A stretch of 64,000 nucleotides of DNA from Fervidicella metallireducens AeB (GCF_000601455.1 NZ_AZQP01000005.1:36064-100063), one strand, 5' to 3'. Shown: positions 40,560 through 49,636, counted from the stretch's first letter. The notes: generated from the sequence alone by a model not told the origin. Numbers and translations: made by a program.

Positions 40560-42401
40560 ATGGTAGATGAGAAATATTATGTTCTGAAAGATAGTGGAAC
40601 TTACTCTAATACATTAGAAACTTATGGGCTAGCAGAATTATTAACTAAAATAAATTCAAGTGAAAGTAAAGTATTTATAGAGGATAAGGGAATGTATTAT
40701 GAAATTACTGTAAATAATCCACAACGAGTAGAAATAACTTATTTTGATATATTTCCTTATTTAAAAACAAAAGAGAAAAAAGAGAAACAAAAAGATAAAG
40801 ACATATTAGATAATGATAATATTGAAAAAGAAATAACAAACTATATTGACATTGAAGAAGAAAAGATAAGAAATAAGAAATATAGTGAATTTGTTAAAAG
40901 TATCAATCAGCAAAAAAATGAAGCAAGAAAAAAAGAAAACCCAGAAACAGAGAGTACTCTAAATCAATTTGATAAAAAGATAAAAGAATATGAAGATAAG
41001 CCTAGAAATGATTGGGATGTAATAATGAGTGTAAGTATTCTTAAGGCTATTGATACGTATAAAAATATATACATAAATTTGTTTAGAAATAAAGAAAATT
41101 TCAAAGTATTAGTGGATTGCATTTTGGAACTATATAAAACACCTGATGAAAACAGGGATATTATTAAAAAGAAATTAAATCAATATAAAAAGAATAAAGT
41201 GCTAGTAGATATAAAAGAGGCAGCCAGCTTACAATTATATAATCCTTCAATGGTCAAAGGAGCACATTCCAGTAAGGCGAATGGAATTACACCAAAAGCT
41301 AAGGATGGTTTTTGGTTAAATGAATGTATGAAGATTCTAGGCAGTTATAATAGCATGATAATGAAACAAGTAAAAGTATCAAGTAAGGATTCTGATAATA
41401 AAATATATGTTTTTGATGTTAATAAATTTAACTGGGATATAGAAAAGAAAAAAGCAATATTTAATGAATTCAAAACTAATCTAAAAGGATATACATCAAT
41501 AAAACTAGATATTAATTCAATACTACTTATAACAAAGCAATTAATAAAATACCATAGCTCTGTAGTGGAAAAAGCAAGTGCTTACAGGAGAAAATATAGA
41601 CCAAAAGACGAGGTAAAAGGTCTTTATTCAGTTTATTTTAAAAATATGGGTAATGCCAGTTCGCCAGTAAATATCTCATATTTAGAGTTACCTGGCTTTA
41701 TCGAGTTAGAATCTTCTAAGGATGCGGATGATTGGTTAAGTATTATTGATGAACATTTAAATATAATAAACAATATAAAAATTTCCTTAAACAAACAGGA
41801 TGAGACAGGAAGTATTATACCACTGCTTCAGGATTACAGAATGTTTTTAACAACAGCTGACATAAACTATTTCTTTAACTATGTTTCAGCTTATTCATCA
41901 TTTTTAATGCAGCAGATATCAAAGGAAAATTATTTTGTTAAACCTTTTACTCAAAAGAATATGGAGGTGTTTCTAATGAAATATGATAAAAAATTTAGTG
42001 ATATTTTTGAAAATGAAGGTTTTAAAAATATTGCTAAGGCAATAAGAGCTTCAACCATATCAGAACAATATGCTAAATCTCATGGTAAACAGAATTTTGA
42101 TATAAAATATGGATTAGCTCAAAATCTAATAAGAAAATCAGCATATAAGGATGAATTAATTACATATCTATCTGAATTTATTGTTTCGTATAATCAAGAA
42201 ACTGCTAGATATGCAGAGAAAAATAAAGGAATACGCAGAACAACAATAAAGCAGCAAGATTTAGAAGACATAGTAAAATTGATTGATGAATTTGAAGATT
42301 CATCACTTATCGGAAAAATGTTGTGTGCATATGGTTATTCCTTAGACAGAAAAAAGGACGGTAAAGAAGATAGTGAAATAGAGGATGTATCAAATGAATG
42401 A
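40560..42401 (+). CDS. Cas8-like large subunit of the Cascade complex
   Basis: I recognise this 613-residue protein mainly by position, between cas3 and cas7, and by size; its sequence is divergent. It has a strongly charged lysine/glutamate stretch (about 75-150) and a mostly helical C-terminal part. It lacks the CxxC zinc-binding pairs found in several I-B large subunits; only three cysteines are present. The large subunit should recognise the PAM and recruit Cas3. The last 141 residues can be made separately from an internal start at 41976 (see the next entry). The ATG follows GAGAGGTGA, which overlaps the cas3 stop. Subtype within I-B-like systems cannot be fixed by eye. Confidence 0.75.
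   Translation: MVDEKYYVLKDSGTYSNTLETYGLAELLTKINSSESKVFIEDKGMYYEITVNNPQRVEITYFDIFPYLKTKEKKEKQKDKDILDNDNIEKEITNYIDIEEEKIRNKKYSEFVKSINQQKNEARKKENPETESTLNQFDKKIKEYEDKPRNDWDVIMSVSILKAIDTYKNIYINLFRNKENFKVLVDCILELYKTPDENRDIIKKKLNQYKKNKVLVDIKEAASLQLYNPSMVKGAHSSKANGITPKAKDGFWLNECMKILGSYNSMIMKQVKVSSKDSDNKIYVFDVNKFNWDIEKKKAIFNEFKTNLKGYTSIKLDINSILLITKQLIKYHSSVVEKASAYRRKYRPKDEVKGLYSVYFKNMGNASSPVNISYLELPGFIELESSKDADDWLSIIDEHLNIINNIKISLNKQDETGSIIPLLQDYRMFLTTADINYFFNYVSAYSSFLMQQISKENYFVKPFTQKNMEVFLMKYDKKFSDIFENEGFKNIAKAIRASTISEQYAKSHGKQNFDIKYGLAQNLIRKSAYKDELITYLSEFIVSYNQETARYAEKNKGIRRTTIKQQDLEDIVKLIDEFEDSSLIGKMLCAYGYSLDRKKDGKEDSEIEDVSNE
41976..42401 (+). CDS. Candidate Cas11 small subunit from an internal start within the cas8 gene
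   Basis: Inside the cas8 gene, in the same frame, GGAGGTG (41963-41969) stands six bases before an ATG at 41976. This is a better ribosome binding site than those of several genes in the operon. Translation from it gives 141 residues beginning MKYDKKFSDIFENEGF, mainly helical, which is the size and character of the Cas11 small subunit. Separate translation of Cas11 from inside cas8 is established for subtypes I-B, I-C and I-D. No stand-alone cas11 gene is present in the locus. That this start is used is an inference. Confidence 0.6.
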   Translation: MKYDKKFSDIFENEGFKNIAKAIRASTISEQYAKSHGKQNFDIKYGLAQNLIRKSAYKDELITYLSEFIVSYNQETARYAEKNKGIRRTTIKQQDLEDIVKLIDEFEDSSLIGKMLCAYGYSLDRKKDGKEDSEIEDVSNE

Positions 42402-42423
42402 TTTATGTGGGGAGGTTAATTAT

Positions 42424-43380
42424 ATGGTTCAAAAAACAATAGCTTCAATTTCGATTAATGGTGAGTTAGGGTTAAATCTTCATTCATTAAATAATGAAGG
42501 TGGTGAAGGAAACCAAACATTAACAAGGCAAGTGACTATAGTTGATGAAAATGGGAAAATATATACTGTTAATGCCGTAAGTGGAGATATGGTGAAGCAT
42601 ATACAAGCTAGACATTTATATAATATTGCTAAAGAAAAAGGACTTCCACTTTGTGAAAAATGTAAGGTTTTTAATGCTAACAGAATAAGCGGAGATGATG
42701 AGTTTACGAAAATAACAATAGATAAGAAAAATGAAGAAATATTAGACATGCTTATTGAGAAATGTATTATTGATGACATGGAAGGGATTTTAATCACAAA
42801 TAATAATAAAAACCTTCCTAGAAAATCCTGTGCAGAGTTTGGATGGCTAGTTGGGTTACCCAACAAAGTAAAGACTGAGACTTATTTTCATGTAAAACTT
42901 GTTCCCAATGCCGGAGAACAGATTGGTGATGAATCATCTAATCAGGGACAAAATGTAATTTATAGACCTGCAAATTCTGGGATATATGCTTTAGTATCCA
43001 ATTTTGATATATACAGAATAGGATATAATGAAATTACTCGAGAATATCCTATCGGTGATGAGGAAAGGAAAAATAGATACAAGGCCTTTATGGAGTCCTT
43101 ATTATATACTTTTGTTAAACCTGAAGGTGCATTGAGAAATACACAAAATCCACATATTACTTCATTTAAAGGTATTATTTCTATTTCAACCAGTACTGTA
43201 CCAGCACCAACAATAAGCCCGATAAATTCTAATTATATAGAACAGATTACAGAAGTTGCCGAGAACATAAATTTAATTAATAAAGAAATAATTGAGATTA
43301 AACAATTTAATAATATGTCAGAATTCACACAGATTATGGCTGAGCTTATAAATAATTATGAGCCATATAAATTGAAGTAA
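42424..43380 (+). CDS. cas7: Cas7 backbone subunit, Cst2/DevR type
   Basis: Cas7 copies coat the crRNA spacer in the Cascade complex. The 318-residue protein starts MVQKTIASISINGELGLNLHSLNNEG and has the QTLTRQVTIVDENGKIYTVNAVSGDMVKH segment, followed by a cysteine pair (CEKCKVF) and the late RPANSGIYALVSNFDIYRIG block. These fit the Cst2/DevR branch of the RAMP fold Cas7 family. I chose the ATG at 42424, preceded by GGGGAGGT; an in-frame ATG at 42385 overlaps the end of cas8 without such a site. It lies between cas8 and cas5. Confidence 0.88.
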   Translation: MVQKTIASISINGELGLNLHSLNNEGGEGNQTLTRQVTIVDENGKIYTVNAVSGDMVKHIQARHLYNIAKEKGLPLCEKCKVFNANRISGDDEFTKITIDKKNEEILDMLIEKCIIDDMEGILITNNNKNLPRKSCAEFGWLVGLPNKVKTETYFHVKLVPNAGEQIGDESSNQGQNVIYRPANSGIYALVSNFDIYRIGYNEITREYPIGDEERKNRYKAFMESLLYTFVKPEGALRNTQNPHITSFKGIISISTSTVPAPTISPINSNYIEQITEVAENINLINKEIIEIKQFNNMSEFTQIMAELINNYEPYKLK

Positions 43381-43416
43381 GTTAAGTTATGATTGATATG
43401 AAAGGAGGGGGTAAAC

Positions 43417-44043
43417 ATGTGGCTTGAAGTAGTATATAGACCTACATCATTATTTTCTTTAAGAAAAAGTGAAGCCACTAATCCAGCAGCTAAAACTCTT
43501 ATTTCTCCTTCACCTTATTCAGTAAAAATGGCTCTAATAAATGCTTGCATTACATTTTTTTCATTAGACTTGGCGTTAGAAAAATTTGAATTAATTAGAG
43601 ATTTAGAAATATTATTTAATTTACCACAATATTTTTGTATAAATAATAGCTTTGTAAAAATTCAAAAAGAACCTAAAGTAAAAGAAAATGGGAAAGCTTT
43701 TCAACCTACAGTTGCATTTAGGGAGTATATATATTACAATGACACAGTAAAAATAGCTTTTAAAACTAATAATGAAAGCGAAGAGAAATTCTTAAAGTTA
43801 TTGTTAATGAGGATAAACTATTTTGGTAAGAGAGGAAGCTTTTTTCAATATTCTTGTTATAATTCATATACTGATGAATTACCAGATGGATATTGTTATC
43901 TGTTTACAAAAGAATCAATAGATGATAATAAGAAAAAAATATTAATAAAAATGGATGATTTTTCACATGAAGCAAAATTTGAAAATATTAGTAATTATTC
44001 GGAAAGCAAGGCGATGAGAGATACAAAAATATTTTTGTTTTAA
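43417..44043 (+). CDS. cas5: Cas5-like subunit
   Basis: The 208-residue protein follows cas7 and has a RAMP-like start, WLEVVYRPTSLFSLRKSE, with SPSPYSVKMALINACITFF, similar to divergent Cas5 proteins. Cas5 binds the 5' handle of the crRNA at the foot of the Cascade complex. Assignment rests on these motifs, the size and the position after cas7. AGGAGGGGG gives a strong start. A terminator follows at 44138-44166, so the effector operon probably ends here. Confidence 0.78.
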   Translation: MWLEVVYRPTSLFSLRKSEATNPAAKTLISPSPYSVKMALINACITFFSLDLALEKFELIRDLEILFNLPQYFCINNSFVKIQKEPKVKENGKAFQPTVAFREYIYYNDTVKIAFKTNNESEEKFLKLLLMRINYFGKRGSFFQYSCYNSYTDELPDGYCYLFTKESIDDNKKKILIKMDDFSHEAKFENISNYSESKAMRDTKIFLF

Positions 44044-44137
44044 TTATCAACAAATTAAAGCAAATAAAAATTTTACCTTATATAGAAGAAATATAGAATA
44101 GTTAACAACCATTATAATTGAAATATGATTGTTAAAT

Positions 44138-44166
44138 TAAAGGCAGCAAATTAAACTGCCTTTTTA
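44138..44166 (+). terminator. Terminator between the effector genes and cas4
   Basis: Stem AAAGGCAG / CTGCCTTT with a nine-base loop followed by a T tract. Confidence 0.78.
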
Positions 44167-44225
44167 ATTTTTTTGAATAAAAACAACATAACTTGTCCAT
44201 AATCACATATGAAAGGGGTGAAATT

Positions 44226-44735
44226 ATGGAAATACCAGCTAAAGAATTAAGAACAACAGGAGTAGAGATAAATTATTTATTTGTTTGCAAACGTAAATTA
44301 TGGTTTTACACAAGGGGAATAACAATGGAGCATAATTCTGAAAGGGTAGAAGTAGGAAAAGAAGTACATGATACAAGTCTAGATAGTAAAAGAAGTGAAC
44401 TATTAATCGATGAAACAATAAGGATAGACTATATAGATAAAGATCTTACAGTACATGAAATTAAGATGAGTAAAGCTGAGGATGAAGCAAGTAAGTATCA
44501 GATACTTTATTATATTTACTATCTTAGAAACAAAGGAATTGAATGCAACAGAGGAATCATTCATTTTCCACAAAGTAACAAAACTCAAACAATTCTTTAC
44601 AGTGAGGAAATGGAGAAAAAGATAAGGGATATTATACTTGAAATACAAGATGTTAAAAAATTAAAGATGCCTCCTTGTGTAGAAGAAAATAAAAAATGTA
44701 AAAAGTGCAGTTACTACGAACTTTGCTTTTGTTAG
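44226..44735 (+). CDS. cas4: Cas4 exonuclease-like protein
   Basis: Cas4 trims and selects pre-spacers with the right PAM before Cas1-Cas2 inserts them. The 169-residue protein has an N-terminal cysteine (FVCKRKLWFY), a RecB-type core (EVGKEVHDT, EIKMSK, QILYYIYYLRNKGI) and a C-terminal cysteine cluster CKKCSYYELCFC, which together should bind an [4Fe-4S] cluster. I chose the ATG at 44226 after AAAGGGGTG. An in-frame TTG at 44193 lies upstream of this site. It opens the adaptation gene group cas4-cas1-cas2. Confidence 0.92.
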   Translation: MEIPAKELRTTGVEINYLFVCKRKLWFYTRGITMEHNSERVEVGKEVHDTSLDSKRSELLIDETIRIDYIDKDLTVHEIKMSKAEDEASKYQILYYIYYLRNKGIECNRGIIHFPQSNKTQTILYSEEMEKKIRDIILEIQDVKKLKMPPCVEENKKCKKCSYYELCFC

Positions 44736-44746
44736 GTGGTGAAATT

Positions 44747-45736
44747 GTGAAAAGAGATTATTATTTACTTAATAACGGTAGACTTAAAAGGAAAGATAAT
44801 ACATTATGTTTTGAAGGAGAAGAAAATAGAAAAATTATTCCTGTAAACGACGTTGAAAATTTAATGTTATATGGTGAAATTGATATAAATACAAAGGCAC
44901 TAAATTTTTTAGCTCAAAATAAGATAATGGCACATGTTTTTAATTATTATGGTTTTTATTCAGGAACATTTTATCCTAGAGAAAAGCTTAATTCAGGATT
45001 TATGATAATAAAGCAAGCAGAGCATTATCTTGATGATGAAAAAAGAGCATATATTGCCAGAGAAATACTTTATTCAGCAAGTTATAATATTATTAAAAAT
45101 TTAAAGCATTATGTATCTAAGCATGACGAACTTGAAAAACATATAGAAAAGATCCAAAGACTAAGAGATAAACTTTTGATAGCACATGATATTCCAGAAA
45201 TTATGGGTATTGAAGGGAATATTAGAAGTATATATTATGATGCTTTTCCTACAATAACACAGGATAAATTTGAGTTTAAGGAAAGGGTAAAAAGACCTCC
45301 TGATAATCCAATGAATGCAATGATTTCTTTTGGTAATTCACTTATGTATACAGCGGTTTTAGGTGAGATTTATAATACGCAGCTTAATCCAACTATTAGC
45401 TATCTACATCAACCAGGTGAGAGAAGATTTTCTTTATCACTAGATATTGCAGAGATATTTAAGCCAATTGTGGTGGATAGAATAATATTTAAGTTAATAA
45501 ATGAAAATATGATTAGAGAAGAACATTTTTTGAAAGATTTAAATTATTGCTATTTAAACGATGATGGAAGAAAAATTTTTTTAAAAGAATTTGATAGTAG
45601 AATGAGTTCAACAATTTCTCACAAAAAATTAGATAAAGATGTAAGTTATAAAACTTTAATAAGGCTTGAATTATATAGATTAATAAAGCATTTGACTGAA
45701 ATGGATAAATATGAAGGATTTAAGATGTGGTGGTAA
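44747..45736 (+). CDS. cas1: Cas1 integrase
   Basis: Cas1 is the integrase that inserts new spacers next to the leader. The 329-residue protein has the three metal-site positions: Glu156 (GIEGNIR), His221 (YLHQPGERR) and the acidic pair Asp233/Glu236 (SLDIAEIFKP). The N-terminal beta domain (VNDVENLMLYGEIDINTKAL) is also typical. The start is probably the GTG at 44747, 11 bases after the cas4 stop with AGGTGGTGA upstream; an in-frame ATG at 44705 lies inside cas4. It is followed five bases later by cas2. Confidence 0.95.
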   Translation: MKRDYYLLNNGRLKRKDNTLCFEGEENRKIIPVNDVENLMLYGEIDINTKALNFLAQNKIMAHVFNYYGFYSGTFYPREKLNSGFMIIKQAEHYLDDEKRAYIAREILYSASYNIIKNLKHYVSKHDELEKHIEKIQRLRDKLLIAHDIPEIMGIEGNIRSIYYDAFPTITQDKFEFKERVKRPPDNPMNAMISFGNSLMYTAVLGEIYNTQLNPTISYLHQPGERRFSLSLDIAEIFKPIVVDRIIFKLINENMIREEHFLKDLNYCYLNDDGRKIFLKEFDSRMSSTISHKKLDKDVSYKTLIRLELYRLIKHLTEMDKYEGFKMWW

Positions 45737-45741
45737 TTGTT

Positions 45742-46005
45742 ATGTACGTTTTAGTTGTTTATGATGTAGGTGAAAAAAGAGTTGCTAAGACTTTAAAATT
45801 TTTAAGAACATACTTGAATTGGATTCAAAATTCAGTACTAGAAGGAGAATTAACTGAATCCCAAATTTTAAAAGTAAAAAATGGATTAAATAAAATTATA
45901 AATCCATATGAAGATTCTGTGATAATATTTAGTTCAAGGGAAAAAAGATGGTTATCTAAAAATATAATAGGACGGGAAAAGAATCCTATAGATAATTTTG
46001 TATAA
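45742..46005 (+). CDS. cas2: Cas2
   Basis: The 87-residue protein starts MYVLVVYDVGEKRVAKTLKFLRTYLNWIQNSVLEG, the standard Cas2 ferredoxin-fold beginning with the YDV motif. With Cas1 it forms the spacer integration complex. I chose the ATG at 45742, five bases after the cas1 stop; an in-frame GTG/ATG region upstream overlaps cas1. A terminator and then the array leader follow. Confidence 0.95.
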   Translation: MYVLVVYDVGEKRVAKTLKFLRTYLNWIQNSVLEGELTESQILKVKNGLNKIINPYEDSVIIFSSREKRWLSKNIIGREKNPIDNFV

Positions 46006-46012
46006 TTACAAT

Positions 46013-46060
46013 TATAAACCCAAGTTATTGTTTTTTACCAATATAACTTGGGTTTATAAA
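46013..46060 (+). terminator. Intrinsic terminator after cas2
   Basis: Sixteen-base stem TATAAACCCAAGTTAT / ATAACTTGGGTTTATA with a 14-base loop. It separates cas2 from the CRISPR leader. Confidence 0.88.
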
Positions 46061-46210
46061 AACTTGAAAATAAGAAACAATAAGTATAAAATGGTATTAA
46101 AATCAATTAAAATTATGAACCTCCTAAGCTTTTTTAATAACTAAAGGTTTGTGAATGTTATACATAAAATGAATATTTGAAACCATTGGAAAATAAGGCT
46201 TCCGCAACGG
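46061..46210 (+). promoter_or_regulatory. CRISPR leader
   Basis: About 150 bases of AT-rich DNA between the cas2 terminator and the first repeat. A promoter candidate, TTGAAA-17-TAAAAT, is at 46064-46092, which would start the array transcript about 110 bases before the first repeat. The side and orientation fit the repeat 3' end ATTGAAAG acting as crRNA handle. Confidence 0.65.
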
Positions 46211-48895
46211 GTTTTAATCTAACCATATTGGAATTGAAAGATAAAATCAAATAATTCTATAGTACGGCGAACTGGTTGTTTTAATCTAACCATATTGGAA
46301 TTGAAAGGAACATAAGATGTATGTAGAAGGCTTTGGGGGTGCAGGTTTTAATCTAACCATATTGGAATTGAAAGTTGTCATCAAGTAAGCTACCCTTACT
46401 AAAAAATAACAGTTTTAATCTAACCATATTGGAATTGAAAGAAATTTTTCGCCATAAATACCTCCTTTCTATTAACAAGTTTTAATCTAACCATATTGGA
46501 ATTGAAAGTCTAATGCAACAACTTTATTATCATCAAAATACAAGTTTTAATCTAACCATATTGGAATTGAAAGACCATCTTTTGTTCTATACCAGTTGCC
46601 TTTCTTTTCTGTTTTAATCTAACCATATTGGAATTAAAAGGTATATAGAGTTAAACCATACTCTCTAAAACAATTTTGTTTTAATCTAACCATATTGGAA
46701 TTGAAAGTATTTAGAATACGACTTGCTTGAGTTTGATGATTGGTTTTAATCTAACCATATTGGAATTGAAAGTATAAATAAACCGAAAGAAGAGGGGAAG
46801 AGAAAACCTGTTTTAATCTAACCATATTGGAATTGAAAGATAAATGTATTTCCACTAACATATATTGAATTTCTTGGTTTTAATCTAACCATATTGGAAT
46901 TGAAAGTTTTATAACTTTCCCATCTGCTTTGAGCTATTTCTTTGTTTTAATCTAACCATATTGGAATTGAAAGATAATTACTGCTATTAATTCAAATTTG
47001 GGAGTGCTAGTTTTAATCTAACCATATTGGAATTGAAAGAGATTTGAATTGATAGCTGTTACGATTGGTTGTAAGTTTTAATCTAACCATATTGGAATTG
47101 AAAGGTTAGTTCTTCTTATTACAAAGTATACAGAATTAATGTTTTAATCTAACCATATTGGAATTGAAAGCTAAATATGAGCATATGGGAGTATGAAACT
47201 TTTATAGTTTTAATCTAACCATATTGGAATTGAAAGTTTCTTATTTGCACTATATCATTCCATGACTCAATTTGTTTTAATCTAACCATATTGGAATTGA
47301 AAGAACGGAAATTTGGTAATAATGCAAGAGATAAACGTAGTTTAATCTAACCATATTGGAATTGAAAGAATAGAAGAGAATAGAAAAGAAGAAGAAGAGA
47401 ATAGAGTTTTAATCTAACCATATTGGAATTGAAAGCTAAGTCATGCAGTTGTGGTGTTTTTAATTTTTCCCGTTTTAATCTAACCATATTGGAATTGAAA
47501 GTTGATTATATCAGTATGGGTAAAACTGACAATAATCAGTTTTAATCTAACCATATTGGAATTGAAAGAACCTAATAAGGTGTCAAAAAAGAACAGTTTT
47601 AACAGGTTTTAATCTAACCATATTGGAATTGAAAGGAGGTAGTTAAATTAGCTTATAGATGTATAATCGAGTTTTAATCTAACCATATTGGAATTGAAAG
47701 ATTAAGGACAGTATTATGATTGAGGAATTAGACTAGTTTTAATCTAACCATATTGGAATTGAAAGGTATTTGCAAATTATGTGTCGTCATATGTCAGAAA
47801 TGTTTTAATCTAACCATATTGGAATTGAAAGGATGGTTATATAAGTAGAAAACATAGAAGTTGGAGCAGTTTTAATCTAACCATATTGGAATTGAAAGTA
47901 AAACTACTAAATCTTTCTCATCTAAATCTTCTAAGTTTTAATCTAACCATATTGGAATTGAAAGTTAATTTTATAACTTATTCATCAAAAAAACAAGAAG
48001 TTTTAATCTAACCATATTGGAATTGAAAGTTGAATACACTATCTGTTGTTGACTTTATGTTGTTCCGTTTTAATCTAACCATATTGGAATTGAAAGATAT
48101 ATAAAGACTATGATATTTTAGTCAATGGGGCGAGTTTTAATCTAACCATATTGGAATTGAAAGGTATATCAAGAAGAATGTCCATAGAAGTGGATAAGGG
48201 TTTTAATCTAACCATATTGGAATTGAAAGGAGGAGGTTCAACAGGTATGTATTGAATTAGCTGAAGTTTTAATCTAACCATATTGGAATTGAAAGGTTAA
48301 CTAATGACATAATAAAACCGAAATTTTGATAGTTTTAATCTAACCATATTGGAATTGAAAGATACTTTCTATTGCACTACCTATCATACGAATTGGCGTT
48401 TTAATCTAACCATATTGGAATTGAAAGATATCAGCTGATGATGTATTTGAATTTCCTGCTGTTGGTTTTAATCTAACCATATTGGAATTGAAAGAATAAA
48501 GTTACGAACAAAACGATTAATGAATTATTCGTTTTAATCTAACCATATTGGAATTGAAAGTTAACAAAATAAAATACAACCTCTTTCATTTTTCTCGGTT
48601 TTAATCTAACCATATTGGAATTGAAAGGATGAATGGTTTAGTGAGAATGAAATAAGAGAAGCAAGTTTTAATCTAACCATATTGGAATTGAAAGTATCAA
48701 TACAATTTTATGGTTGTAAATGGAGATAATTGTTTTAATCTAACCATATTGGAATTGAAAGAAAATAAATGCACTGGCGACATTTTCATGTCGCCACAGT
48801 TTTAATCTAACCATATTGGAATTGAAAGGCTGCTGCTGCAAACATTAACATTCTTACAACTGATTGTTTTAATCTAACCATATTGGAATTGAAAG
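46211..48895 (+). CRISPR. CRISPR array, 41 repeats of 30 bases, 40 spacers
   Basis: The repeat is 30 bases, starting GTTTTAATCTAACC and ending ATATTGGAATTGAAAG. I count 41 copies from 46211-46240 to 48866-48895, with 40 spacers of 35-37 bases. All copies are identical except number 7 (46611-46640, one G to A near the end) and number 18 (47340-47368, one T missing at its start). The last repeat is intact, so the trailing end is not decayed. The 8-base end ATTGAAAG suits a Cas6-made crRNA handle as in subtype I-B. The spacers look non-redundant. The array lies just downstream of cas2, in the same direction. Confidence 0.98.
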
Positions 48896-48982
48896 GATTG
48901 ATTAATGGCATTTATTCCAGTTTTTGTATTAAAGCTTAGTATATAATTATAGAATTTTATTAGGCAAAAAGAAAAGTCCTGT

Positions 48983-49606
48983 TTAGCCTTTAAAAGATAA
49001 ATTTTTAATTCCCTGCATAAAATTATAAGCTTCTTCACCTTTTGTAACAGCAGATTTAATTGTTTTAACATCCCCGGATAATGTAGCTACGTTATGAGTA
49101 AGGTTGTCAATGTCTGCTTTATGAACATCTGATTTATGTTCAAGAGCCTTGAGAATCAGCGTGTTTTCTGATACTTGGGATTTAAGCCCAATAATTTCCA
49201 CATCAATATTGTCAAGTCTTGAGTTAACAGTTTTGAATTGAGACTCAAAGCCATCGAGTCTTGAATTAACAGTTTTCAGTTCAGACTCAAAGCCATCAAG
49301 TCTTGAATTAACGGTTTTCAGCTCAGATTCAAAGCCATCAAGTCTTGAATTAACAGTTTTCAGTTCAGACTCAAAGCCATCAAGTCTTGAATTAACGGTT
49401 TTCAGCTCAGATTCAAAGCCATCAAGTCTGGAGTTAACAGTTTTCAGCTCAGATTCAAAGCCATCAAGTCTTGAATTAACAGTTTTCAGTTCAGACTCAA
49501 AGCCATCAAGTCTGGAGTTAACGGTTTTGAGTTCAGACTCAAAGCCATCAAGGCGAGTGTTAACCGTTTTAATTTCTCCTAATATCTGTTTAAGAATTTC
49601 TTCCAT
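48983..49606 (-). CDS. Coiled-coil protein with eight 14-residue tandem repeats
   Basis: The 207-residue protein starts MEEILKQILGEIKTVN and continues with eight near-identical 14-residue units (SRLDGFESELKTVN). Each unit is two heptads, so the first 130 residues should form a long coiled coil. A less repetitive helical tail follows, without membrane segment or signal. Similar proteins are common in Firmicutes and their function is unknown. GGATGATGG lies before the ATG as a modest ribosome binding site, and a promoter is at 49637-49665. It is convergent with the CRISPR array. Confidence 0.75.
   Translation of the reverse strand: MEEILKQILGEIKTVNTRLDGFESELKTVNSRLDGFESELKTVNSRLDGFESELKTVNSRLDGFESELKTVNSRLDGFESELKTVNSRLDGFESELKTVNSRLDGFESELKTVNSRLDGFESQFKTVNSRLDNIDVEIIGLKSQVSENTLILKALEHKSDVHKADIDNLTHNVATLSGDVKTIKSAVTKGEEAYNFMQGIKNLSFKG
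49213..49558. repeat. 42-bp tandem repeat, about eight copies
   Basis: The coding repeat recurs every 42 bases, with AAAGCCATC cores beginning near 49247, 49289 and so on to 49541. Two sequence variants (CAGTTCAGACTC and CAGCTCAGATTC) alternate in the middle copies, which suggests duplication of an 84-base pair of units. The length keeps the reading frame. Confidence 0.9.
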
Positions 49607-49636
49607 TGACCATCATCCTTTCTGTATCGTAAATAT

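Noticed and set aside
40560..42401. cas8 as a clear Csh1 or Cst1 member
   Set aside because: The CxxC zinc-binding pairs expected in those large subunits are absent; I keep only a general Cas8-like call.
37315..46005. Type I-C, I-E or I-F CRISPR-Cas locus
   Set aside because: A separate Cas6, a DevR-type Cas7, stand-alone Cas2 and the ATTGAAAG repeat end do not fit those subtypes.
46211..48895. Self-targeting spacers against genes in this window
   Set aside because: By eye I found no spacer matching the rest of the window; a real search would be needed to exclude it.
48983..49606. The coiled-coil gene as a phage tail fibre
   Set aside because: No phage genes nearby and it is a short, soluble, regular two-heptad repeat; it is a known kind of Firmicute protein of unknown function.
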